DNA of 64,000 nucleotides from Cryptomeria japonica (taxonomy: Eukaryota; Streptophyta; Pinopsida; Cupressales; Cupressaceae): positions 189,059,619 through 189,123,618 of the forward strand of contig NC_081410.1 in NCBI RefSeq assembly GCF_030272615.1. Direction: 5' to 3'. This document shows, one piece after another, positions 1 to 10,653 of the stretch. Position numbers and translations under genes: made by a program. How positions within the stretch are numbered: the first letter of the stretch is position 1; every line of letters begins with the position of its first letter. The notes beneath the pieces are model-generated. The model was not told where the DNA came from. It worked only from the letters and a program-made list of their open reading frames with translations, and did no database searches.

Positions 1-305
1 ACTATTCTTTTTCTTTTGATATTTTGAGCCAAGTCCTTCAAAAGTGCAACCTTTGTTGGGTCTTCCCTTGACAAATTTTGGATTTTTTTAAGCAGTGGAA
101 GTGTCCCTCTTCTAATCCTTCCTTTAAGTTTCTATGGTCCTTTATTTTCCCTCATGTCTCTTGTGGGATTTGGAAGGAGAGGAATAACCATATTTTCAAA
201 GATTCCTCTCTCCCCCCTGATGTGGTGGCTGAAAAAATTTGTAGGGCCATCTCTAAGATATTAACCTGGTGTTCAGTGTTGGTTCTTCATTCTCTTCAGT
301 CTTGA
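1..305 (+). pseudogene. LINE A zf-RVT region, C-terminal fragment
   Basis: The plus-strand frame contains SCGIWKERNNHIFKD, the conserved block W-x-x-R-N-x-x-x-F that closes the zf-RVT (zinc-binding reverse transcriptase) region of plant LINE polyproteins, followed by a helical stretch (AEKICRAISKILTW). A stop at about 52-54 separates it from the preceding readable residues. In the family this region follows the reverse transcriptase and precedes RNase H, which matches what comes next here. The fragment is broken and cut by the window edge. Confidence 0.65.
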
Positions 306-370
306 ATAATGATTATGAGAGTCTTGTTTCTAAGGAGTGGAGAATTGTTATGCCCAAAAATCAAAGATAG

Positions 371-931
371 ATGAAGAAGACTAGAGATAGCTGTGTGTGG
401 AGCTTTCCTCCTTCAGGATGGGTTAAAATTAATTTTGATGGGGTGGCTAAGGGAAATCATGGGTCGGTTGGGTGTGGGGGAGTGATAAGGGATGAGCATG
501 GTAGGTGTATTGTAGCGGTGAAAATCCACATGGGTACCCAGACTAACCACCTTGTTGAAGCCATGGGCGCCTTCCAAACTTTACAAATTGCTAAATGATT
601 ATGATGCAGGAAGATGTAGATTAAGGGTGATTCTAATAATATTATTCAATGCCTAAGGGGAAAAAGTATGCCTTCATAGACTATTGAGAATATTATTAAA
701 ACCTCTATGAATATAATCAAAACCTTTGTAGAGTCCTACATTTCCCATAACTATAGAGAGGTTAATGGTGTAGCGGATTATTTTGCTAACATGGGGGTTA
801 GGCTTAACACAAGGGAGACTTGGTTTAAGGAAGACGCCTTGGAGATTGAGGTTCAGTCCTTTCTCATGCACAATCGTACACATGGAAGATTTGAGGAGAT
901 CCCTACTAATTTTGATGATGAAAGTGATTAG
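371..931 (+). pseudogene. LINE A RNase H (RVT_3 type), frameshifted
   Basis: The first part (371-598) holds GWVKINFDGVAKGN and GCGGVIRDEHGR, the RVT_3 start with the first catalytic Asp in NFDG. The expected catalytic Glu falls in the block LVEAMGAFQTLQIAK. After a stop and frameshift near 596-620 the domain resumes. Its C-terminal block VNGVADYFANMGV (707-931) carries the last catalytic Asp in VAD. The domain would remove RNA from the RNA-DNA hybrid during LINE replication. With at least one stop and one frameshift it is not functional as written. Confidence 0.7.
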
Positions 932-1082
932 TTTTGTCATCATTTTTTGGATTGTGTTTGGTCTAAATTCCTTCACCTATAATTATGACCGCCAGACCTC
1001 GCACGCTTTATGGGTATTACTTGTTTTAGAAGCCAGTGTTGGTTTTTATGTAACCGACTTTGTTTTATTGAAGAGTGATGTT

Positions 1083-2756
1083 TTTGTGTCAAGTTTTGAG
1101 ACTATGGGGGGTCAGAGACGCAGGGTGGAGCCAACTAATTATGCTAAATGGAAGAATAACCCTACCATTTGGCATATATTGCTAAAGGGGGGAGTGGCAC
1201 CATTCCTGGAGAAACTGCATGAGCACAATTAGAGTGTTACCAGGCAATTTGTGAAGGGGTGGAAGGATGGTAAGGTGAATCTATTTGGTAGAATGACAAA
1301 GATTAATGAAGAACTCATAGCTGAAGTGACAGGTATGTCCATGGAGGGGATTAAATTTTACAGAGAGACAAAAATCTCTAATGCTATTGTGAAGAGATTC
1401 CCCAAGAAAGAGAAGGAGCGTGAGCGCCTAGTGAAAGCAAACAAGACCCACTTTGAGCCGAAGTAGATTAAGGCCATTTGGAGGGGGCTCCTGAAGGAGA
1501 TTATGGAGTTTTTTTACTTTGGATGGTAGGTTCACCAAAATCTGCAGGTATCATTTTGTGTTCCTTAATCATTTTCGTCACAATGAGAAAATGTCTTTTC
1601 CATTTTATCTGTTGTCTTCGTTGAGTGCTAGTATTTTTTATTTTAAGGAGAATCCCCATGTTAATCCAGTTTTGCACCAAGGTTTAATCTTTCTTATCTA
1701 TGAACATTTGAAGGCTAAGGCTTATGAAAACCTTAGCAAGCCCTCTCCCTTTATTGCAGAAGAGATTGATGATAGTGAGGACTCAAAATCAGAGGGTTGG
1801 GAGATTGATATCAATGGTGGGGATTTCCTCCCTCATACCAACAAAAAGGTTAAAATTGGGCTTAAGGTGGTTGCTTGGGGTGTTAGTAAGGGGTCCCCTG
1901 ATGTTTGAGGAGAGGGTTCAAGAAAATGACCTAAGGGTAAACCTCGAAAGGCCACTTTGAAGGTTTCAGACAGATCTGATGATTAGGACTCCCTAGACCA
2001 CACTCACAATATGAGGCGTCCTCTTCCTCCCATGGCTCTAAACATAATTCCCAGGAATCGGTGGATTTTAATTCAAAGGATTTTCATCCCAAACAACAGA
2101 TCCCATTTGATGTTCTCAACATTGCCAAGAACAACTTTCTGGAGGTTTTCCGTCTTTTCAGGTGGGTGTTTTATGAGATTGAGAGCATTAATCTCAAGCA
2201 GCAGTCCTTATCTTCCAAGATGGAAGTTATGCAGGCCAATGTGAGTGTTGGAGATATGTCGCATGTTTTTTTTTGTGCTCATCCTGCTAATACTAGTAAG
2301 GAGGTGGTTGAGGGGGCTTCGACAGGTGCTCTATGGACAAAAAGCAAAAAGAAAGTCATGACTGATTGTATGGCTAAAAACATGGAAGCCACCCAAAAAG
2401 TGAAGGAGATTTTTGATAAAATGTTTGTGGACATGGAGGTTAGAATTTCCAAATGTGAGGCTACCCTCCGGGGCATAATGGTGAGCAGTCATAAAATTGT
2501 TAAGGTTTTTGTTGAAACTATGTCTACCATGGTTAGAAAGTCAGAGAAATCTCATATGGAAAGGACAGCGATGGATGTGGACAAGGATATGACTGTTGGT
2601 GCGGAAGAATTGGGTCCTCCAGGAAAGTGTCTGCGGGCTAGCCTGAAGAAGAGAGTCATTGACGTACCCCATGACATCCTAGAATTGAAGAATGCTTCCA
2701 AGAAGATGCATCAGCTAAGTGTTGATGTTGTTGAGAATCTTAAAAATTTGGGTTGA
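1083..2756 (+). pseudogene. Unidentified ORF downstream of LINE A RNase H
   Basis: Three plus-strand segments in different frames (about 1083-1466, 1519-1908, 2061-2756) read as one decayed protein of roughly 500 residues. The first contains INEELIAEVTGMSMEGIKFY and a Lys/Glu-rich stretch. The second contains FVFLNHFRHNEKMSFPFYLL and GLIFLIYEHLKAK and ends in an acidic region. The third is helical and rich in Lys, Glu and Met, suggesting a coiled coil. I do not recognise a named domain. It lies directly between the LINE RNase H and the LINE tail on the same strand, so it may be an extra ORF of the element. A pre-existing repeat is the alternative. Confidence 0.5.
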
Positions 2757-2992
2757 TTTTCTATTTCTGTTGCTCTATCGGTGCTGGATTTTTGTTGTCT
2801 TGGTGGGTTGGGTGGTCTTTTTTGTTTGAATCTGTTGTCTCTCAGCCCTGTGGGGTTTTGTCTATTGGTTTTGTTTTGTATGGACTTTAAATTATTTATC
2901 TTATGTAATCTTGATGTAAAGGGTTATGGGTCCCTTCAAAACCTATTTTTTCCATAATAAAAAACATTGATGTTTATGTTTATGTTTATGAT
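2757..2992 (+). other. LINE A 3' untranslated tail
   Basis: After the last stop the sequence turns T-rich and non-coding, contains CCATAATAAAAAACATTG and closes with about three TTTATG units (2966-2992). Short tandem repeats in place of a poly(A) tail are common at plant LINE 3' ends. The exact end is uncertain. Confidence 0.5.
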
Positions 2993-3088
2993 AATCTTAC
3001 TTGTTTCTTTGCAACATAAAAAAACAAGTAATGCAGTCATGAATAGAAGATCACCAAAAGTTGAATTAATACAAGTGATATTGTTCTT

Positions 3089-3120
3089 GTATGTATGTAT
3101 GTATGTATGTATGTATGTAT
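3089..3120. repeat. (GTAT)n microsatellite
   Basis: Eight units of the tetranucleotide GTAT run directly up to the left edge of the Copia-type LTR. The array on the other side of the LTR (4181 onward) is the reverse complement, (CATA)n. Confidence 0.9.
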
Positions 3121-3122
3121 TT

Positions 3123-4180
3123 TGTTGGTATTTTGGTATGGTTTTGTCATTGATGTCAACACCTACTAATACACCTACTTTGGAGATCCAGCAACATTCA
3201 CCAGCAAGCAAGTAAATTGTGCAACAGTTACTGGTATATGGTTCACCAGCAGGATATATTGTTCACCGGTACCTGGAATGATATGGAAGACACTTGGCAA
3301 TGTCGAAGACATCTTGTGGACACTTTATTTTGAATAAATAATCATTGGTATATTCATATTTGCATATTTGCTTTTACCGACAAATAGGTCCAGGTTATCT
3401 AGGGTTACACCGACAGGTTTATCTTTTCCAGATCAGCATGGCACGCTATGGAGATGATTTATTATTGTTGTAAATGCATTAAGCCAACATGTTCAATTGG
3501 TTATTGCATCGGATATTATATTGTTTGTAAAATGTTTTTATTGTAATATCTTGTAGAGCCGACCTACTAAAATTGGTCTTAGGGTATGGTATAAATGTAA
3601 GATCTTATTTGTAAGATTAAGTGTGGAATGCGAAAAGAATTAAGTGAAGGTATATGCGAGATAAAGTAGGGATATACATGAAGACATCATTTGAAGGTGA
3701 AGTTAGGTTTTTGCAGAAGCATATCAACATTACACCGGTATTGAATCTAGCATATGAAGATGCCATTTTGAGCAGTACATTCTTATTGGATTTAACCATC
3801 CAACTGTAGTCAGTGTGACTCCCATTTTGTGATTGAGCAGTGAGCTCTAGGTTGTTGGCCTTTTTGCATGTGTAGATCCCATTTATGTACACATACTATC
3901 TGCAATAGTATCATTTCATTGTGGGTAAGGTTTCCCACCGTGGTTTTTCCCCTTACAGGGTTTCCACGTACAAATATTGGTGTCATGTGTTGTGGATGAC
4001 TTTATGTTTATGTTTCATGCATTAATACTTACCGGTATAGCAATTTACTGTTAACACTATCTACCGGCGTACTTAACTGGTTTACCGGTATTAAGCATTA
4101 AGTTGGTTAATAAGTTTTTGGTTCAAATTTATTTGACAACTGATTCACCCCCCCCTCTCAGTTGTCTCCAGGACCTAACA
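3123..4180 (+). mobile_element. Copia-type solo LTR
   Basis: The segment starts TGTTGGTATTTTGGTATG and ends GTCTCCAGGACCTAACA, so it has TG...CA ends. Near the right it carries GGGTTTCCACGTACAAATA and a C-rich run followed by TCTCAGTTGTC, both features I associate with the U5 and 3' end of plant Copia LTRs. No gag, pol, primer site or second LTR lies beside it, so a solo LTR from LTR-LTR recombination fits. Flanking 5-mers (TATTT and TATGT) are close but not identical, so the target duplication is unproven. A short minus-strand ORF inside (3617-3892) has no recognisable content. Confidence 0.65.
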
Positions 4181-4194
4181 TATGTATACATACA

Positions 4195-4228
<34 letters not shown>

Positions 4229-4247
4229 CATATATACATATATACAC

Positions 4248-4281
<34 letters not shown>
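4181..4281. repeat. Compound microsatellite (CATA)n, (TA)n-rich, (TG)n
   Basis: The stretch begins TATGTATACATACATA, continues as CATA units, passes through TATACATATA blocks and ends in about 13 TG units. It starts at the base after the LTR end. Confidence 0.9.
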
Positions 4282-4900
4282 TTGTAAAGAGAGCTCATTT
4301 TCACAATTTGATTTGCTAAATTACAAACAATTAAATATGAGAATCTAACTTAAGGATTTTTCTTGTTGTTTATGTGTGCATATTGTACATTTAAAATTGT
4401 ATGAATATTTAATATGTATATACATACATTTATAAATATGTATTACTAGTTAATATTTAAAACAACGAAAATAAAAATCTACATCATAGTGTAAAAATTG
4501 ATTAAAAAAAAACTCAAATATTCATATTATATATGTACACTTAATATAGATATTAAAATATGAAATTTAGACATTATTTTTTAGCTTCATTTAGATTTAA
4601 TATGGCTCCCTTTTTGCCTCTTAAATTTTGTTTCCAACTAAATGCCATGCGTGCAAAAGAAGGGAAATTTAAATTTCATTTAGAAATTTTCAAAAAACTT
4701 GTAGATTATAAAGTTTCGTAAGGTTAGTTTCATTTAGAAACTTATAAAAACTGTCATTCAATTCCCTTTAGCTTAATTTAAGTTTAGGTTTTTATTTAAT
4801 AGAACTTTTTCTTTTTAAAGAAAATAATAAATACAAATGAAAACATGATTTTAAATAAATATAATTTTTCAAAACAATTATTTAGAGATCAATGAGAAAG
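4282..4900. other. AT-rich intergenic stretch, nothing recognised
   Basis: About 620 bases of AT-rich sequence with A and T runs and no frame of convincing length. I see no repeat structure or known element. Confidence 0.5.
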
Positions 4901-5345
4901 TATAAGGAGCCACATTTGAAGTGGATCAGAATTCTTCAAAACAAGTATTTAGAGAGCAATGAGTCTTGTGGAATCTTTAGGGCCCCAAATCCACCTAAAG
5001 GGTCTAGAGTATGGAACTTCATATTGAGTTGCAGATCACTAATAAATGAGAACCTCTCTTGAGACATTTTGGATGGAAGAATTGCCCTTTTTTTGGAGAA
5101 CTCATGGGGAGGATACACAACTATAGCTCCACTTTGATGGATACGAAAAGGATTAAAGAGTAGGCTAAGTAGGTTTGGGGAGAAAAAGTCAGGGATTATG
5201 TTGGGATAGATGACAATCAATCATCCATTGATTGGAAATGAAAGACGATGGAGGGACTTTCTCTACTGGCAAGTGATATTGAATAATTGAATTAGATACT
5301 TAAGAACCAAATTTTATCCTTCAAACAAGGGAATGATAAATTAGT

Positions 5346-5830
5346 GTGGATGGGTTCAAAGATAGGCCAATGCAACACAAGAGAGGGTATAGCATCATTA
5401 TTCAAAAATTACAATTTCAGAAGACAAAATTACCACTAGAGCTTTGTTGGAGTAAGAAATGTATGCCCAAAGTAGCACTTGTTTATTGGAATTCTTTGCA
5501 AGGAAGAATAATTGAAATAGAATGGTTTAGAAAGATACTCTTTAAAGGACCCAATGATTCACCTACTACTTGGGTGTCCCTATTCCCAAAAATGTTGGAG
5601 GTGCCTCTATGCCAAATTGAGATAGGTCATGATCCTTCCAAATGATATAATGAGTTTGTTTAAAATCTATCCATACATGAATAAGATGGGCCTATTTGGG
5701 ATTCTATGAGTAAGTAGTGCTTCATTATTATTGTGGGAGATAAGGAAGGAAAGGAATAGGAGACTCTTTCAGGACAATAAAATGGATAGTGAGACATTGT
5801 TAAACAAAATTCAATCTACCATTGTAGAAG
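5346..5830 (+). pseudogene. LINE B zf-RVT region
   Basis: The frame contains LCWSKKCMPKVALVYWNSLQ and RLRK-like IEWFRKILFKGPN, matching the pattern of the plant LINE zf-RVT domain (W-x-x-x-x-P-K-V, then L-x-x-R-x-I-x-x-x-x). The later Cys and His positions have decayed. Further on, IRKERNRRLFQDNK (around 5740-5785) is the typical domain end. A stop at 5643 and frame changes show it is dead. Confidence 0.6.
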
Positions 5831-5979
5831 TAGTCAATAGCATAAACACTACACATATCAAGAAAGGGATTCAATTCATATAATGGGACAAGAACACATG
5901 GTTTGGTTTGAAGGTTCCCCCATTCTTTGGCATTGGGGGCAAGACAAGAAAATAGGAAAGATAATAGTGCACATTTGGA

Positions 5980-6255
5980 AACCTCCACAATATGGATAGT
6001 TTAAGTTAAATTTTGATGGGCCATATGGAGGCAACCCAAGACCTTCAGGAGCTAAATGAATCGTCCACTTTTGGGATGGATCGTTGGTGGCTAGGATTAC
6101 AACACCAATAAAAGAAGCAACTAATAACATTATTGAGTTTAGGGAACTAAATGAAGGCTTCCTATTATCTAAGGATTTGGAGATCACCAAGTTAGAAATA
6201 GAAGACAACTTTGCAGTAGTGGTTAATGCAGTAAGAACTTGTATACGCATAAATC
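5980..6255 (+). pseudogene. LINE B RNase H, N-terminal half
   Basis: Translation around 5975-6060 gives WKPPQYG, a stop, then FKLNFDGPYGGNPRPSGA, the start of an RVT_3 RNase H with the first catalytic Asp. It goes on with SLVARITTPIKEATNNIIEF and RELNEGFLLSKDLEITKLEI, which contain the region of the catalytic Glu and the second Asp. The domain stops at about 6255 where the solo LTR begins. Confidence 0.65.
6252..6255. repeat. Probable target duplication AATC, left copy
   Basis: AATC lies immediately before the TG of the solo LTR and again immediately after its CA (7189-7192). It is four bases where Gypsy elements usually make five, so support is moderate. Confidence 0.45.
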
Positions 6256-7188
6256 TGGCTTAGTAATTAATTGGATGCAAAGTCATTTAAATGTTCCTCT
6301 ATTATATAGTTAAGTTCTTTGATTTAATTATATAATTGACTTTTCCAAATATTATTCAAAAACCATATTTCATTCAAAAATCCACATCCTCACTTTTTCC
6401 CACCTCATCACCACATCAACATGTGACAAGTGAAATTAATTATTTTGCAAATAATATTTAGCCAAAAAAGGGGTTTTTTACTCACATCATCATAGGTACT
6501 TGGACCATACCCCTTGGTACTTGGACCTTACATCATGGGTACTTGGACCTTTCTTGTCTCCATGTTCATTTAATCCAGGTTGTCTCCTTGACCCATGACT
6601 TGGCAATAAATTCTCAACCTCCATCTACTTGGCCTTTCATCATAAATGACCTTTTCATCCTCACCATCCATTTTTCCAGATTGAATCTCAACCCTTGATT
6701 TCTTGCCACATCACGCTTGGCCTTGGAAAGTCTATAAATAGAGACATTTTTCAACATGTAAAGCATCCATGTTTTTTATGCATCATAATAATGCTAATTT
6801 GTCTCTAGCTAGTGCATCCATTTAGCTTATTTTAGTATCATTTTAGCATGTTTTTAGCATAGAATCATGGCTTCATTTGTAGTTTAAATCTTCATATCAT
6901 CATTTAGCATAATATTAGTTTGTTTATATCTTTCATTTAGCTCTCATTGTAGCTTAATTTTCATATCATTTACTAATCTCATTCTCTAGGTTGTCATCTA
7001 ATTGAGTCTAGTGCACAATCTAAGAGCACTAATCTTGCAGATTCAATAGGTGCTTGGAGATAGAGGAGAATGGGATTCTCTTGAGGGATTTCTTTCACAT
7101 TTTCATAGTTTTGTATGCTTTGTTTAAATCTCTCATACTAGTGTCTCATTGGTACACTTAGGTGTCACATTCATTGTGTACAGAACCA
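6256..7188 (+). mobile_element. Solo LTR inside LINE B RNase H, probably Gypsy
   Basis: The piece splits a recognisable RNase H. It starts TGGCTTAGTAATTAATTGG, ends GTACAGAACCA and is flanked by AATC on both sides. It holds a promoter-like TATAAATA (6733-6740) followed by transcript-leader-like sequence. Its general plan, CTATAAATAG then CTTGGAGA-x-AGAGGAGA, resembles the Tat LTRs at 43114 and 57345. No internal coding region is present. Assignment to the Tat lineage is an inference from layout only. Confidence 0.55.
6733..6740 (+). promoter_or_regulatory. TATA box of the solo LTR
   Basis: TATAAATA within CTATAAATAGAGAC, about 480 bases into the LTR. The Tat LTRs carry the same CTATAAATAG core. 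Confidence 0.5.
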
Positions 7189-7192
7189 AATC

Positions 7193-7337
7193 GACACCTA
7201 AAAGAGCATTGGAATTACTAGAATTATTTGAGGATTATATAATTAATCATGTCTATAGGGATTCCAATAAAGTTGCAGATAGTATGGCTAATTTGGTGGC
7301 AGATGGAGAAGTAGTTGGAAGGATTGGTTTGTTATAA
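7193..7337 (+). pseudogene. LINE B RNase H, C-terminal half
   Basis: The frame reads STPKRALELLELFEDYIINH and then VYRDSNKVADSMANL. The last block is the conserved end of the RVT_3 RNase H, with the final catalytic Asp in VAD. It continues the domain broken at 6255 and ends at a stop at 7335-7337. Confidence 0.65.
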
Positions 7338-7516
7338 TAAAATGGGTAGCAAGGGAAATATCTAAACTATTGAGTAATTATTAGTTAAAAAATTTGTAAA
7401 CTCGGGGAAGTTTACAAAATTATGATTTCAAGCATAGTGTGTAAGATAAATATTTCCTAATTATAAGGGAAGGCTCCCCCTTTACTTACTATTACTATTA
7501 TATAACAAAATATAAT

Positions 7517-9025
7517 TGATGCAGAGCCCTCCTTTCAACCTTCCAAACACCTCAAAATGTATGACACTGGCCCCTCAAAACAAGAAAGGGATCCTATCAA
7601 GGCAAGGCTCTACAACATTAGTTCAATCTTCTCACCATCTTCAATGCTCATGCCTACTCAATCAGGGGTATCTTGCTACAACACACTTCATGATACCTCC
7701 AATAGTTATAGACCATTTACATACCATTTTTGGTTCATACAAGACTCCCCAATGTCAGATCAAGCACCGGTTGTAAGGATTCATGCCCGTTCCTTAAGAA
7801 ACTTACCCAATTAGGCTTAGTTGCATGTAGCCCTTTTTAGCGGGTAAAGAGACCTTAAGTTCAAAATTTCCCAAACACCCTAGAAAAAAAATTATGGATT
7901 CAAGTACCCTTTTGGAAGTTACAAAAATCCCCAAAAGGAAGGTTTAGGGTCTGATAAACAAAGGTCTGAGCCAATAGGATGTTGACTGTCCAAAAGGGCT
8001 AATTAGGCCTCTTTTGTGAAGAACCTATATTTAGATGAATGAACCGGCCAATTACAATCCCATGGGAATGTAGGGAACCATAAAACATAAGGGATTCCAG
8101 GATTACATGCGTGGAATCATTGCCAATTGCACACAAGGGTAACTTTGTTGTTCAAGGTCTAGGTAGTCACATAGAGATGTCTACCTAGGGTCGCTCCAAA
8201 CACACCTCTCCCTTGATTCTTCTTCAAAAAAATCTTGGAATCCTAGAATAAAATGACCATAATTTCCTTTCACCAAATCCTATGGGTCTCATATTGATAA
8301 CGTGCAAGATATGGCCATGGAGGAGGAAAAACCCAAGGTAAACCCTAGTTTTCTGGGCACCTACACTAAAAGTTGAATATCAAGAGCAACACACACAACT
8401 AGAACTTAAAATCAAATCCAAAACAAATTTAACTCTTTTCTCCAACCAATTCACATAATTGGGAATGTATCCCAATCCGTATAGTACTGTACCACGGACC
8501 AAAACTCCAGAATTGCAGGAAAAACTTAGAATTCTATTAGTTTGTTGTCATCAAAAATCTTCTCTGTACAATCCCTCCTTAGGAATTGGATCCACAAGGT
8601 GTATAAAATACTCCAAAACTTCTCTCAACTGAAAACCAAGAGGTTAGAGCCATTGGAGGAGTTTCAAATAACAAAATGTAAAAAAGTGCATAAAAGTTGC
8701 TCATGACAACTTTTGACAACTTTTGCAAAAGTTGTCAAAATGTCATCTTTCACCTCCTAATGCATTGGGTCAATTTTAACCCCTCCTAAAACATCTTAAA
8801 AACACTAAAACCAACACATTTGATCCCCTATTGTCCAAAATTTCTAATTGGCTCATAGAAATACCAAAATAGGAGTTTGGCTCACAAGATGGGGTTCATT
8901 ATTACAAACACACAATGCATGATTGAAAACCTATGCAAAACATTCTAAAGACATATTTAATGCCTTAGCCTCCCTCCTTAGAGTCTGAATTATCATCTTG
9001 AAGGGTTTTATGGGGTGCTCCTGCA
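7517..9025 (-). repeat. 3' LTR of the chromovirus (1509 bp)
   Basis: On the plus strand it runs from TGATGCAGAGCCCTCC to GGTGCTCCTGCA; the same ends bound the copy at 13754-15233. A 26-bp perfect palindrome sits at 8713-8738. The last coding frame of the element runs about 60 bases into this LTR. Confidence 0.85.
8713..8738. repeat. 26-bp perfect palindrome in the chromovirus LTR
   Basis: The half TTGACAACTTTTG is followed at once by its exact reverse complement CAAAAGTTGTCAA. The other LTR has the same palindrome at 14950-14975. Confidence 0.85.
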
Positions 9026-9486
9026 CCATATTCCCTGGAAGAAGAAATCTCAAGTCCACTTGAGATGAGAGTCCGTAGGTCTGCACCATGGTCTTTGATC
9101 TGCTTCTCTATCATCCAGAATACTTCAGACTTAGGTTGGCCTTTCCAAGCCACCAAATACTCCATGTAAACTTTTCTTCTGGTTCTCTTTTCAACCTTAG
9201 TGTCTAAAACCTTATGTAACTTTGGTGGTTCATGTTTGGGAATGTCATCACCAGCAATAACCTGAATTGTGTCTTCTCTTGCACCAACATTACATTTATA
9301 AAGAGTTAAGTCACAAACATTAAAAATAGGTGACAAACCAAGATCAGATGGTAGTTGAAGTTCATAGGCATTTGGACCACATTTCTTCAAGATTCGGCAG
9401 GGTCCAATCTTTCTTTGCATCAGCTTTGTGTATCTTCCTTTCTGAAGTCTTTCCTTCTTCAAGTGAACCCACACCAAGTCTCCCAC
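8965..9486 (-). pseudogene. Chromovirus integrase C-terminus and chromodomain-like end
   Basis: The 173-residue frame starts with MGDLVWVHLKKERL and RKIGPCRILKKCGPNAYEL, the GPY/F-type integrase tail found in chromoviruses. It then has RRKVYMEYLVAWKGQPKSEV followed by FW, which follows the chromodomain pattern (Y-L-V-x-W-K-G-x-P-x-x-x-x-x-W). In the family this domain guides integration into heterochromatin. The frame ends 60 bases inside the 3' LTR. It is separated from the integrase core by a frame break between 9486 and 9577. Confidence 0.7.
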
Positions 9487-9576
9487 ATCAAAATAAACAT
9501 CTCTCTTCTTTTTGTCAGCATGAGCTTTATATCTCTCTGCAGATTGTTGAAGATGAGTCTTAACTTGGTCATGGAT

Positions 9577-10218
9577 TTATTTTATGGTAGCAGCAAAGGT
9601 TTCTCCATTTGCACTAATGGATTCTCCTTGAGGTAGCTCTCTCATCTCCATCACACCCCTTGGGTGGATGCCATATACAATCTGGAAAGGTGACTTACCG
9701 GTACTCCTATTCACTATATCATTGTACAAGAATTCTGCCAGAGACAATATACTATCCCACCTTTCTCTATGTTGTCTAGTCAAACACCTTAGCAGATTCC
9801 CTAGTGACCTATTTACAACTTCAGTTTGGCCATCCTTTTGGGAATGGTAGGCTGAGGAGAAGGATAAAATTGTACCAAGCTTCTTCCAAAGGGTCCTCCA
9901 GAAGTGACCAATAAATTTTACATCCCTATCAGAGACTATAGTCAAAGGAAAACCATGTATCTGGACAATCTCCTTGAAGAACAAGTCTGCTACATAAGAA
10001 GCATCACAAGTGTCTTTGCATGGCATTAAATGTGACATCTTACTAAAGGTATCCACCACTACAAAAACACTACCATATCCTTTCCTTGTCCTAGGCAATC
10101 CTAAAACAAAATATATACTTATGCTTTCCCATGGTCTTGAAGGTATGGGTAGAGGCTGGTATAGGCTTGCATTGGTGGACTTTCCTTTTGCCTTTTGGCA
10201 GATCACACATGTCTCCAC
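9577..10218 (-). pseudogene. Chromovirus integrase core, catalytic Asp lost
   Basis: The frame begins METCVICQKAKG, the second half of the HHCC zinc-binding region. The usual block with the first catalytic Asp, D-F-x-x-G-L-P, reads IYFVLGLPRT here, with Tyr in place of Asp. The second Asp is present in SDRDVKFIGHFW and the Glu in DGQTEVVNRSLGN. Integrase joins the cDNA ends to host DNA. Loss of one of the three catalytic acids, plus a stop just upstream (near 10239), makes it inactive. The HH part of the zinc region is readable at about 10225-10370 across stops. Confidence 0.8.
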
Positions 10219-10416
10219 AAATCTCCTGATATCTGCCTATAGTTTGGGCCAAAAATAGTGCCTCTTCACCAAATCCAGTGTCTTGTCAAGACCAAAATGG
10301 CCTGCCATTGCTCCACAATGTTTCTCCTTAATTATATTCAATCTCATAGAGCATTTGGGTATGCATACTTGCGCACCCTTAAACAACAATCCATTTTGAA
10401 TCAAAAATTCAGAATA

Positions 10417-10641
10417 CTAAACATGAAACCGTTCATCAAATGAAGCACATACCTTATAGGCCTCTCCAAAATATTCATCACCCTCATACATGGCTTTCAA
10501 GGGGTCTATTCCAACACTCTCTAATTGAATCTGATTTGCAATTAGGACTCTTCTTCTCAAAGTATCTGCCACCTTATTCTTGACCCCTTTCTTGTGTTTA
10601 AGAATGAAAGTGAAAAATTGTAGGGTCTCTACCCACTTCAT
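10417..10641 (-). pseudogene. Chromovirus RNase H end and linker
   Basis: The frame contains LQFFTFILKHKKGVKNKVAD, the typical end of the Gypsy RNase H, where the final Asp lies in VAD. It continues with the linker to integrase. It is cut from the preceding RT/RNase H frame by a stop at about 10651. Confidence 0.65.
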
Positions 10642-10653
10642 GTGTCAGTGATT

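Larger units (their letters stand above)
1..2992 (+). mobile_element. LINE A, 3' part of a plant non-LTR retrotransposon
   Basis: The order is the end of a zf-RVT region (1-305), an RNase H of the RVT_3 type (371-931), an unidentified degenerate ORF (1083-2756), then a non-coding tail ending in short TTTATG repeats (about 2966-2992). Reverse transcriptase and endonuclease would lie left of the window. A zf-RVT segment followed by an RNase H is typical of plant L1-like LINEs. Stops and frameshifts make it a relic. The extra ORF between RNase H and the tail is unusual; it could be part of the element or an older sequence it landed next to. The right end is placed at the repeat tail. Confidence 0.7.
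4900..7516 (+). mobile_element. LINE B, 3' part, interrupted by a solo LTR
   Basis: A second degenerate plant LINE runs on the plus strand. A zf-RVT region (5346-5830), the start of an RNase H (about 5980-6255), a foreign LTR (6256-7188) and the RNase H end (7193-7337) come in that order. The element then finishes with a non-coding tail containing TACTATTACTATTATAT and an A-rich end. The left limit is unclear; the sequence from about 4900 reads like decayed LINE sequence. A chromovirus begins at the next base (7517), inside or directly behind the tail. Confidence 0.65.

Noticed and set aside
4103-4348. 81-residue frame with YIHTYIHT repeats
   Set aside because: It is a translation of the (CATA)n microsatellite.
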